The notes beneath the pieces are model-generated. The model saw nothing but the letters and a program-made list of their open reading frames with translations, was not told where the DNA came from and ran no database searches. This document shows, piece by piece, positions 35,499-46,125 of a stretch of DNA of 64,000 nucleotides (positions are counted from its first letter, which is position 1; every line of letters starts with the position of its first letter). The stretch lies in NCBI GenBank assembly GCA_009809945.1, contig WTPW01001100.1:64300-128299 (forward strand). Reading direction: 5' to 3'. A program made the position numbers and the translations under genes. This stretch comes from Gigaspora margarita (taxonomy: Eukaryota > Glomeromycota > Glomeromycetes > Diversisporales > Gigasporaceae).

Positions 35499-36129
35499 GA
35501 TGGTAAATGACCTGGTTTTTTGGGTCATTAGGTCATTTGGATCATTTGCATATGAAGTAATTTTATTGGACAAATATAGCTAATGTAAAAAATTATCAAA
35601 TACTGTGATTCACTAGTCGATGATTGTAGCTACACCAAGGGAAAATGTATCATTAATTATTTATTTAATAATAATAAATGATAAACCAATGTCCCATTTT
35701 CCCTTGGCGTCACTCATATAAAAGTCAAAATTTTACTAAACTAATCAATAATATTTATATGTTAAGTTGTTCAGAAGAACAAATTGGATATATTTTGAAA
35801 AATTCATATAATTTGGATAACTTTTATTGAATCATTTTTAAGTTATGCAAAAAATTATTAAATTTTTCGTATAAACATAAAACACAAAAATGACTTAATA
35901 AAATTTTCGGAATATATGAAATTTGATCTTCTGAACACCTTTACTTAAGATAAACTTGATAAAATTTTGACTTTTATATGTGGCTATGATTATCGATCAT
36001 ATATTTTTTTTTTTTATCTAAAAATTAATTTGATTGGTTGAAAGACATTAGATTATCAGTCAACATGTGTTAAATAACCTTCTAAGGTCATTTGGGTTTG
36101 AAATGACTGGTCACTAAGTCATTTTACTG
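35499..36129. repeat. Word-type element of ATGACC/GGTCATT words, no duplication found
   Basis: Left CAGAGATGGTAAATGACC and right (inverted) CAGTAAAATGACTTAGTGAC ends are both made of GGTCATTTGG-type words, like the hAT-like elements, but flanks do not match. Inside lies a small palindromic insertion (35629-35715, CACCAAGGGAAAATG ends) and inverted copies of 'aaaattttactaaactaatc' sequence. Confidence 0.5.
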
Positions 36130-36139
36130 TATACCTGAT

Positions 36140-36399
36140 TATAGATGGGGGTGAAATTACTCTTCTTAATAAGAAGTTTTTGTTGAAATTGTTGAAATTA
36201 GTTGATGGTGAAATTGGTGAAATTAGTTTTCCAATATTAAAAATTAATTTAAATTATGCCAAAAATTAATTAAAACTAAGTTAAATCAAATACAATAATT
36301 GTTTTAGACTTAATTTATAGATTTATTAAAATATTGAAATTATTGTTGAAATTATTGTTGAAATTAAAAAAATTGAAAATGAATTTCACCCCCAACTAT
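36140..36399. mobile_element. Word-type MITE of GTTGAAATT words
   Basis: A 10-bp direct repeat TATACCTGAT flanks it (36130-36139, 36400-36409). Ends TATAGATGGGGGTGAAATTA against TAGTTGGGGGTGAAATTC. Interior is 'ttgttgaaatta' words. A duplication of 8-10 bp places it near the hAT-like set. It lies about 440 bp upstream of the UCHL5-like gene. Confidence 0.7.
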
Positions 36400-36839
36400 A
36401 TACCTGATACAGTATGTATCAAAATATACTGTATAAAAATCTAACGCGGATGTGATGATCAATCTTATGTGACACGAGAAATTCTAAAAACCATGCACAG
36501 TTTTTAAAGTTTAATAAACTTAGTGTTAAGGAATAACTCAGTTTTTGTAAACCATATATGTAATTAATAATATGTGGTCATAAATGTATTGATTTGGTAT
36601 AGAAAAAAATTCCGTATCGGTAAGGTCATGCAATTTGCTAAAATTGGATTTAATTATGTATTTTTGTATAAAAGTTCGCGGTTTGTGGAGATTTGGTGTG
36701 ATTTACTTAATCTAAACTCTTATTTGTTCTCATTAAAAACGCGTTTAAATTTTGTTAATAATTGGAATATTTACTCCATTGTTACGTAATTTATTAAATT
36801 GAATCGGAAAAAACCAGCCGAAATTATCAAATTATCAAT

Positions 36840-38809
36840 ATGTCTTCTCTTTTACTTAGTCATAAAGAACGTTGTGAAGGTCCATGGGTTAAATTACAGT
36901 CGGAACCATGTAATTTATCTTTTATTAATTGCTAAAAAAAATTACTATTTATTGATATTGTTTAAACAGATTATAATATAAAGTTTTTTTATTTATTTAT
37001 TCGTTTTCAAAGCTCTTTTTACAGCTTTGATGTATGATTTGGGTGTTAAAGGTGCTAAAGCAACTGAAGTATTTGTTCTCGACCAACAAGATAATTTTGA
37101 TGACCTCGGGTAATTTAATCTTAATAAAAATAAGCACATAATTTATTTCGATTTTTGTTTTTAAAAAAATTCTTTTTTTTTTTTTTTAGAGAAATCTACG
37201 GTTTGGTTTTTCTTTTTAAGATGATAGGAGATGTAACAGGAGATGCAAAAGGTTTACACAAAGGTACCGATTATGAACCTCTTGAAGAATATCCAAAGAA
37301 CGTCTATTTTGCCAATCAGGTGGTATTTTCATATTAAAAAATATATATATATATTTTTTCTCTTAAACTATTGTTTTTATTAATTTTATTAAATTTACTA
37401 AATTTACTTTTTTTTTAATTTTTAGGTGGTAGAAAATGCTTGCGCTACTCTTGCTGTGTTGAATATCGTCTTGAATTGCCCACATTTAGAAATAGATCAA
37501 GAATTAAAAGAATTTAAAGAATTTACTTGGGATCTTCCACCAGCTGTATATTTCATCTATATATGTATATATTATTTATTATTTTTAAATTGATATTAGA
37601 TATTAAATTCTCTCTTAAAATATTTATTTTATATGTTTAGACTAGAGGTTTTTCCATAACTAATCACCCGACTTTACGTCAAATTCATAATTCAATGGCC
37701 AGGTTAGAAAAAAAAACATATAATATTTGACAATATTTAAATGAGTTACATCGTCTTTATGTTTTTTTTTTTTTGTTTTATAAAAGACATCCGGAAGATT
37801 CATTAATAGTTGAAGAACCAAACAAAAACGGAGGCTCTGAAGATGAAGGTGGTGGTGAAGTTTATCATTATATCGCTTATGTTCCTATTGATGGTGAAGT
37901 TTGGCAATTGGATGGATTATATCCGCATCCTGTTAGCTTAGGTATTCCTTACTAAATATTATTGGATTCAATCATGACTTTTTTTTTTTTTTTTTGACAA
38001 TTGTATTATTTGTTTCATTCATATTAGGCAAATATTCTAATGAAAAACTATGGTATGATGCTGTTCGTGGTGTTATCCACGAGCGTATTGACGGGTAAGT
38101 GGCTATTATAATTGAAAAAATTTTATCATACCATTAGTATAAATAATGTTATAACTATTTTATTTACAGATTTCATGCAGAACAAGTAGATTACGTTCTT
38201 CTAGCTATAACTAAAGATCAAATAGGTATTCACCAAGATAGGGTTAAAGATTGTATGTACATTAAAAAACTTGCAGAAAATAGGCTAGATGAGCTTAGTA
38301 GCACTTGGAGAGAGATCAATACTGAAGATGCAAGTTTATTTATTTATTAGTTATTACTAATTATTTTTATTGCTGTTCATTAATAATAATTACATTATTT
38401 TTTTTTTCTTTGTACTCTTTTTTTTTTTTTTTAGGTTGATTTTCCTTTTATTGATGAAGATGAAGAAAAGGTTAAAAAGCGTGGAAATTATGTTATCGAT
38501 CTTTCAACTTTGACTGCGTATCATGATGATATCGAAATGATTGAACAACTAAGAGCCAAGATGATAGATGAAATTAAATTTTTGATGGAAGCTATCGATA
38601 GAGAAAATAAATTGAAACTGGTAAATTCTTTGATAATCATAAATTTATGAGTTGGCTTAATTTTAACAATTTATTTCCTTTAGGTTGAGAGAGAAAGACG
38701 AACATTTGATTATGGTCCATTTATACGTGAATTTATTTCAATTCTTCATGAACGAGGTGATTTGAAAGGTTTGATTGCGGCAGCAGATGATATGTTAGAG
38801 GATGAATAG
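36840..38809 (+). CDS. UCHL5: UCHL5/UCH37-type ubiquitin C-terminal hydrolase, 10 exons
   Basis: Cysteine protease that trims ubiquitin from substrates; in other eukaryotes it acts on the proteasome through Rpn13 and in INO80 complexes. Exons: 36840-36909, 37013-37109, 37190-37319, 37426-37545, 37641-37702, 37787-37941, 38028-38094, 38170-38329, 38435-38620, 38684-38809. Phases agree throughout and give 390 residues (human about 329). Active site: Gln99 and Cys105 in FANQVVENACATLAVLN, His187 in YHYIAYVP, Asp202 in WQLDGLYP; His-Asp spacing of 15 equals the human enzyme. C-terminal helix YGPFIREFISIL is the UCH37-specific tail. Intron 8 uses a GC donor (GCAAGT). The N-terminus (MSSLLLSHKERCEGPW) rests on exon 1 giving a Trp-x3-QSEP start that joins in phase. 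AATAAA at 39100. Confidence 0.92.
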
Positions 38810-40225
38810 AATAATCGTAAATTGTTATTTTGTTTTTTTTTTTTTTTTGGCTGTAGATTATTTTTTTTGTTAAAGATTTTTGTTAATGTTAACTTGATAT
38901 TTATATATATATATACATATGTTAGATTTTATTCTTACTAAAAATTTTTGTTATGTGTACTTTTTTTTTCTGTTATTTTTGTTTTGATGGGCATTGTGTA
39001 GTTTTTTTTTTCTTATTGTTTATTTTTTACGTATTTTGACGAGACAGAATAATAGATGATAATTCATTATAAAGTTTGACTATCATAATTTCTGAGTATC
39101 AATAAAGAAATGATATGCCGATTATTAAATTTAATTATCGTAAATAGAAAATTTTTTCGGATTACCAAACTGACTACTATCGATTTACTATCGATTTTTT
39201 TTTTAAAAAATCATATTTTACATGAGATAATCATTTTGATTTTAATAATGAGAATGTAATTAATATAAAATTTATCAAATTAAAAATATTATAAAAAAAG
39301 TTTATTACTAAAGTCTAAAGCTTTTTGATTATTAATACATAATGAAAATTTGGTAAACAAGTATTCAAAAGCTTGTGACGGTTTTTTTAAGATATTTCTT
39401 GAGATATCAAACAAGTACTAAATTTTAAACAAACCCACAAATAAAAAAAAAAAAGTAGATATAGGGTGTTCTCAAGCAGCACGATCGATGTGATTAGCTA
39501 GTGATTGAGATAGTACTCAACCATTATGACGTTATTAATTAGACCATTTTTGAGAACCGATAGTATGGTTGAAATATGCTCATTTATCTTCTTCAATGTA
39601 ATTAATTTATGATTATGTTGGTTCTCAAGTAATTAAAATATTGATTGCAATCGATTATTACCATTTAGTGTTTTTACAAATCGATAAGAAAACGATGGAT
39701 CAACGAAAGGATAAAGCAATTTACGACACTTTCAATTTCTATTTCTTCTTTTTAAGAATTTACTACAAAACCAACAGAACACAAAAAATGTGCCTTTTTT
39801 ATTTGCGGCGACGATTTTTAGCATAAGTAATAAGGTAATAATTCTTCGACGTTGATAATGATGTTGAAGATCTATAACGATAATGGTAAAATAAAAAGAG
39901 TGAAGTGCTTGAACTATTATTTTTTCTAATCAATTAATGAAAATTTTCGACCAATAAGCGCAACTTTATTATAAAAAAAAGGACGTTTGGGCCTCTATCT
40001 TTTGTTGATTGGGAATGATAAATACTATTAATCAGTTAAACGAACTTCTGCTAATAAAATTTTTCTTTTTAAACTTCCATCACGTGTTTTATTCATTGGA
40101 ATAATCAATACAATTAATACAATTGATTCGTTAACTTATTTTTTTATGAATAAAAATTTACCCTCAAGACCCGTTTCAATAAAAAAAAATTTAAGAACAT
40201 TCATTAATGATTCCTTTTCCTTGGC
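38810..40225. other. Intergenic: UCHL5-like 3' region, no gene seen
   Basis: T-rich 3' flank with AATAAA at 39100-39105. From 39200 the sequence is moderately AT-rich and apparently single-copy within the window. A frame at 39641-39826 has no recognisable features. Confidence 0.5.
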
Positions 40226-40714
40226 ATCGTAGAGGCGTTGGATGCATCTGAACGTGTATCGGAATCGTTAGAAGTGTCGGAAAAGGTGAGTAATCTTATT
40301 TATTGCGGTGTGACTCGGTTTTTTTCTTGTAGGCATATGGTAATTAAATTATTCTGATTGCCCAATAAAACCAATGGGCCGATTTCTTTCTTGAATCATT
40401 AACGACTAGAAATTCACTTAGTGATTTCTCACCTTACTTCGTGCAGGTATATTAATACAGTATATACCTATTCAAATTTGATATATTTCTGATGGTGTTT
40501 GCGTCACGCGGGAACATACAAGGGAATGTTCAGAACACTCGGAAAAATATATGGTGGAGGGGGCATTACAGTAGAGGAGCATTCAAAGGAACATATAGTG
40601 GAGCTTATGGTATAGTGGAGCTTATGGCAGAGGAACATACGATGGCGAGGTTTGTGTCAATAAATGTGACCGTCGAATTGCAGTTATATTATTCTATAAA
40701 TGACAATCATTAGA
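40226..40714 (+). other. Possible exon remnants and short direct repeats
   Basis: 40230-40286 reads VEALDASERVSESLEVSEK in one frame and ends at a good donor (AAG-GTGAGT), but no partner exon was found. The 73-codon frame at 40492-40713 covers a tandem of 'tatagtggagcttatgg' (two units) and related GGAACATA words, so its glycine-rich peptide may be a repeat artefact. I do not call a gene. Confidence 0.3.
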
Positions 40715-40974
40715 CCTGCGCTTCTATAAAAAACCAATATGTGTTGATATACGTACTTTAATTACGTGCGTTTGTCAAAATTACGGATTGTTCATACTGG
40801 CAATTAGGAATTTAAATTTCATGTCTTTGATCCACTGTTTAACATTAGAGCAAAGAATGGGTCGATGCATGGCACTAAAAAATATTTAAATACAAAGTAT
40901 TTTAAATTTTATCAAATAACTTTACTTTAAAAACATTGCCCAATAAGATAGTCTAGCCAGTCTTCGTTTGTGGG

Positions 40975-41055
40975 AGGAAATTCAACAACGAAGAATCCTT
41001 GGAAGAACCACGAAGGACCCTTGGAAGGACCATGAAGAATCCTTGGAAGAACCAC
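40975..41055 (+). repeat. Short tandem of 'cttggaagaaccacgaaga'
   Basis: Three drifting units of about 24-30 bp. Another duplicated segment, 'ttatcaacatgtttattgtt', follows at 41172 and 41212. Confidence 0.7.
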
Positions 41056-41433
41056 CGATTATTAGAATATGATGATTGTTTAAGGTAATAATTTTTGAGT
41101 CAAGCTTTTGTGTACGTATAAATAAGATCAGTAAAAGAAAAAAAGGGTCTTTATATATCTTTTTTTTTTTTTATCAACATGTTTATTGTTTTTTTTTTTT
41201 TTTATTATTATTATCAACATGTTTATTGTTATTGTTTTGAGATCTGCAATAACTACGATTTCGAACGTGTAATCATGTAATCAATGAACTAATCAGAGTA
41301 TTTCATCAAATGATTGGCTACATCGTTTACTCGGCTGGTCAAGCCAGCTCAAAAATTTAACGCGTACATTTGGACTTTATTGTAGTTAACTTAATTTATA
41401 ATTATATGAACGATTTTTTGACTCTTAAAACAT

Positions 41434-41474
41434 TCGCGAAATAACGCCCATGGGCGTTAACTCTTATTTCGCGA
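41434..41474. promoter_or_regulatory. GC-rich palindrome upstream of PET117-like gene
   Basis: Arms TCGCGAAATAA (41434-41444) and TTATTTCGCGA (41464-41474) surround a perfect 16-bp palindrome AACGCCCATGGGCGTT. It stands out in AT-rich DNA, about 350 bp before the PET117-like start. It could be a binding site or a tiny transposon footprint; function is unproven. Confidence 0.45.
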
Positions 41475-41824
41475 CAATAAGATATATAATATTCGTTCTC
41501 TAAAATCAAGTTTTTAACTATAACTGTTATAATATCAATAAAAGAAAAAAAAGAAAATTGTCCAAAGTTTAAATTGAGATTTGATTAAAGAAAAGATGAT
41601 TTACAATTTATTTAATTTATTTTTAAACTTTTGTATACACGAAAACTTGACACGTAAAGATTGCCCACTAAAAAAAACAATTGCGACCAATTAAAATCGA
41701 ATCTCATTATCTGTTATGTTTTTAGGTGATTGGATGTCGATCAGAATATGCACAAACGATCTGTATTTTTTTTTTTTTTTTTTAAAAAAAAAAACAATCT
41801 CCCGATTTATACGCTTTTAATCAT

Positions 41825-42133
41825 ATGTCACGAATCGCGAAAGTAACTTTAGTATCTGTGATAATTTTATCAACAGGAACTATATTTGGCGTTCATTATC
41901 TTCAAAAAAAAGAAAAAGAGGTAAAAATTCATCATTTCTCCTTTACACATAATTTAATATGTCTGATATCAGTTTGTGATAAGGTTATGCATGCGGGAAT
42001 AATAAGAGATAAAGAACGTAAACACGAAAGATTGAAGCAAAATCAGTTAGAACATGAACGGCAGGTTATGTTACGAAAAGAATATGAAAAAATTCAACCT
42101 GTATTACTAAATGAAAATAACAAACCGAAATAA
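41825..42133 (+). CDS. PET117: PET117-type cytochrome c oxidase assembly factor
   Basis: A small mitochondrial inner-membrane protein needed for complex IV assembly in yeast and animals. Start MSRIAKVTLVSV, one membrane segment at residues about 5-25 (VTLVSVIILSTGTIFGVHYL), then the family signature VHYLQKKEKE...MHAGIIRDKERK and a charged helix. I place an intron at 41921-41983 (GTAAAA...ATAAG): 63 nt, a multiple of three and free of stops, so retention would insert 21 residues between EKE and VMHAG. Spliced product 81 residues, a normal family length; unspliced 102. It is tail to tail with the PSD1 gene; 42155-42250 between them is a (AAATATATT)n microsatellite. Confidence 0.85.
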   Translation: MSRIAKVTLVSVIILSTGTIFGVHYLQKKEKEVKIHHFSFTHNLICLISVCDKVMHAGIIRDKERKHERLKQNQLEHERQVMLRKEYEKIQPVLLNENNKPK

Positions 42134-42149
42134 TTTTGAATTATTGATA

Positions 42150-42260
42150 TTTTATTATTTAATATTAAATATATTAAATATATTAAATATATTAAATATA
42201 TTAAATATTATTAAATTTATTATTATTATTAAATTTATTATTAAATTTATTACTAAATTT
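42150..42260 (+). repeat. Microsatellite between convergent genes
   Basis: About five units of 'attaaatat' followed by TTA-rich sequence, between the stops of PET117 and PSD1. Confidence 0.85.
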
Positions 42261-42386
42261 TTTATTAAAAAAAGACATGTGATCTTAATTTGACCTTAAT
42301 GTTAAGTCTTGCGATCTAAAAAGTAAATAATAAATTAGTCTACCAAAATTAATTATATAAATAATCTTCAAACATTTTATCGAATT

Positions 42387-43930
42387 TCAGTCGCCATCTT
42401 CTCCTAACTTTCGACCGACTTGGGTAATTTGTTCTGGTGTTACACAAAATTTAAAATTCAATGGTGCTTCAAATATTAGTATCATGGTGGAGCCCAAACG
42501 AAATCCTCCCATTTCTTCACCAATCCTTAATGGTTGTCCATGTCCATCCACATGCTCGCTAGTATTTTTATAGGACATTTCTGTATACGTCCCAACAGCA
42601 GCTCCTTTTTGATTCGTACGAAGAGCCTGAAAAATAATTCGTAAACTACGAAAAGTATCATCTTTGTTTTCCACTTGTTGCATAAAAACAATTTAAGTAC
42701 CTGATCAAAATTAATCCTGATTGATCCAACGTTAGTAGATCCAACTGGTATCATTGCAAAAAAACCGTGTTTCCATCTTCCTAATAATGCTACCCGTTCA
42801 TTCAAGACAAATAAATCTGGTAACAATTTTAACATCAATGGCGATACTGAAAATAATTCACCTAAAAAAAAAAAAAAAAAAAAATCTTCATTATAACATA
42901 AACTATATAACCTATAACCAAATTTCTAATTAAAATATAAATTCAAAACATACCAACAAAATGACGCCTTGACTCAACAACCCAATTTGTTGGAGAATGA
43001 AAATGGTGATAATCCCCAGGTGCAAGATAAATCGTACAATAGAAAAGTCCATTTTCCTTTTTATTTACCTGCCATTTATAAGGATTATCTGGCGAAATGT
43101 GTATTGGTACTTCTAAATCGTTTGAATCATTTGTATTGTTGATATTATCACGTCCTAACAGTGCACTTAGTGTGTAAGAATCTCCTTTTATTGGTTCTAT
43201 CCATCCATCGTTTACTAATCCAAAACTAATGATTCTACCATCAGAAGGTGATACCTAGAAATGTATTAACAAAGAACTATACAAACAAAAATATTTAATA
43301 ATAATGAAATCGAAAAAAAAAACTTACGAGGATAGCATTATTATCTATTTGTCGAGAACCAGATTTTAATGATCTATAAAAAAAGGCACCTAAATTTGGA
43401 TAGGTTTTAAGATCAGGATTTTCAATTTCATCCAATTTACAATTAAATAACCAACTATAGAATTTATAACAGGGTTTTCTCATCCAAACGGGTAAATTGT
43501 ATTCATTATTAATTGTTCCCCATAATCGAGATATTGCTCTAAGCGGAAGATTGTTTAGAACATGAAGCTAAACAAAAAAAGAAATAATTAATTAATCAAA
43601 AAGATAAATAAATAAAAAATTTAAAAAGTAAATCTAATTTTTTTTTTTTTTTACCTGCCAAGGATCAAGTACAGGACGTTTTACCACTTGATCATTTTCT
43701 TGATTTATTTCGCGTTTTTTGTATTCATAACGTAAAACTTGAAGGGCAACAACTGTAATACCAGTACCAACGCCTACAGCTGTTAAACGGAACCATTTAT
43801 GTGAACGACGAGGAACAAAACCCCTTGGTGAAGTGGCGAAACCCCTGGAAAAAGGTGAAACTCCGGCGAAAGGAGAAACCCTTGACGAAAAGCGAATAAA
43901 TGAAAGGTGTGCATTATGGTAGTTAGCCAT
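42387..43930 (-). CDS. PSD1: Mitochondrial phosphatidylserine decarboxylase, 5 exons
   Basis: Converts phosphatidylserine to phosphatidylethanolamine at the inner mitochondrial membrane. Exons on the minus strand: 43930-43655, 43567-43328, 43254-42954, 42861-42701, 42626-42387, all GT-AG and in phase; 405 residues. The N-terminus is Arg/Ser-rich with few acids (targeting peptide), followed by a membrane segment at about 47-65 ([20 protein letters not shown]). Conserved parts: PSDGR (Asp177), [12 protein letters not shown] (253-260), [14 protein letters not shown], and the self-cleavage LGST, where cutting between Gly371 and Ser372 makes the pyruvoyl group. All key residues are present. Length is between bacterial (about 320) and yeast Psd1 (500). 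Confidence 0.95.
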
Positions 43931-44105
43931 TAGACACAGAAATTTAGTTTATATGATGGACTTTTTTTTATATCTGATTGCTTTACATCTGAAATCTGAT
44001 TACGCATATGCATATGGGGCACATTAAAAAGGCCCATTTTAAAAAAATTAGTCCTTCGATCCTAGAGATGCAAAAGGCTTGCCTAGAGTGTATATGATAA
44101 GAACA
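43931..44105 (-). promoter_or_regulatory. PSD1 upstream region
   Basis: Immediate 5' flank of the PSD1 start, apparently unique. No specific motif could be defended. Confidence 0.35.
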
Positions 44106-44253
44106 GATTACAGCTGTTTTCATAAATTCTGGAACAGCTAAAAAATTTCCAATGACTGAACTAATCAATTAGTTACTGACTTCGACTGAAATAAAAGAAC
44201 TTAACGTGGATAATTTCTCAAATATTCCAGAATCTATGAAAACAGCTGTAATC
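44106..44253. mobile_element. MITE with 29-bp inverted ends upstream of PSD1
   Basis: Left GATTACAGCTGTTTTCATAA and right complement TTATG-like inverse match over 29 bp with one difference, enclosing about 90 bp. The inner CAGCTG starts directly after TA on both sides, so a TA-type insertion is likely. Confidence 0.7.
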
Positions 44254-46120
44254 AAATAGAGCTGATGAATCTCTATGTCCGTAAATGATCTCATAAAATT
44301 TGACCAAAACTATTGATTACTAAACGAACTCCGAATACGCTAAGGAAGATTCGAATTTAATCCGAATAGCCTCTAAAAATTAGGATCAAAGCTCTATAAA
44401 AATTTTGAGTAAAATCGAAACAAGTTACGTGAACTCCAGAACTCTCAATATAAATGTAGTGAAGAACAGTTTATATAAAAACTCTCTTGATCTAGTGAAA
44501 TTGCTCAAATTTACTAATAGACTTAATAAACTTTTGATATAGTAAATTTCACAACCCGATCACTATAACGAGAATGAAATGACTTGTAAAATTTTCTAAA
44601 TGTTTATTTTTATGATGTAAATAGTCTTTGTAGTTTAGTTTATAGCGAACTTTTTTTTATCGAATTTATATCTTTCAAGATCATCATTTTAGTTTAATAT
44701 CCACATGGTCAAATCCTGCTAATCTCTACCATTAAATCGAAAAAAAGTGCACTAAATTCGGCTGGGTGATATTTTTGATCAAGTTTTTGAAAAAATTTGA
44801 AGATTGTTTTTTAAATTTTATTCAAAAATATCTATTTTAGATAGTGTAAAATAAAAACCAAATCTTGTTTAGTTTAATCCAAATAATCTTATTAGTTGAA
44901 TATATTAACTAGAAAAAAAATTGATATCTGATATTAGATAATACTAGCATTCTAACCAAATTTGTAAATTTTTTTATTTGAATTCTGCTAATTTCGATTA
45001 ATTAAAAAAAGCATATTGTAAATATCAAACATTTTCTATCAAAGTTTTATAAAAAAATTTACTATAAATATCTATTAAATAAAAAGATAATAAAAATTGT
45101 TTTTAAACTTTGATTATAAATATTTTGATAGTTATTTTGTCTAAATCACAGTTTCTAGGTAGGTGAACAAGTGGGTAAACATTTATTTTGGTATATTTTT
45201 GTTTACTACAGTATTATACAAAAATACTGAAATGCAAAAATCTAAAATATTAGTAAAGTAAAAATTCTATATTAATTAAAATTATATATATATAATAAAA
45301 TAAAATTATATCTTGCTAAAATATTGAAACAAAATAATCATATAATACTCATAAATTGTAGCACTTATAAAATATCTAGATTTTATATAAATATATTAGA
45401 GTTTTTTATATTTCAAAGATAGTTCTTTTTGTAAATAAAAATCAAATTTTGATTTTATGCTCTAAAATTTTATACATTGCTAATTTTTTATTAGTAGATT
45501 TTTTAATATTGTTTGAAAAAATTAAATTCTATATATGATTTTTTTTTAACAAAACTACAAGAAAAACTTAATATTCTTTATTTTTATATTTGTTTATAAA
45601 TTTATACATATTATAAATTAAAACATATATTAAAATATGTATTAGCTAGTTTATATAAACTTTAACAAAATTATTAGAATTTGTTTTACTTTGTAATAGT
45701 ATTAAAAAAAGGTTTAACTATTCTTTTACTTGAATTTTAAATTGATATAGATTAGTAATATAATTCCAAAATAAAATATATAAAGTATAAAATTTTGGTA
45801 TATATAGTAATTTACAAATTAATCTTATAGATTTTAAAAAAATTTTATAAATATTAAATTTATATAAAATTTTTATTTTGTTATTGTTTAAAAAAGTAAC
45901 AAAATTAGACAATTTTTTAGAAAGAAAAGGAATATAAAAAAGTTAAAAATTATATATAAAGAACCTGATCAAAAATATATTAAAAAAAGATAAAAAAAGC
46001 AAGCTTTTAATAAAAAATTAGATAATTAATAATTGCTCTTAGAAAAGCATTTAACCAATTATTTGTATTGTAATTTTTCAAATTGAAAATATATAGTATT
46101 TCTTGTTTAATAATATTTTT
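44254..46120. other. No gene seen, AT-rich
   Basis: 44254-44640 looks unique. From about 44800 the sequence becomes extremely AT-rich. No terminal repeats, RNA gene or protein-like frame was found; the 45718-45912 minus-strand frame is low complexity. Confidence 0.45.
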
Positions 46121-46125
46121 TTTTG

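Noticed and set aside
40492-40713. Glycine-rich 73-residue protein
   Set aside because: Frame lies on short direct repeats, with no conserved features or splice partners.
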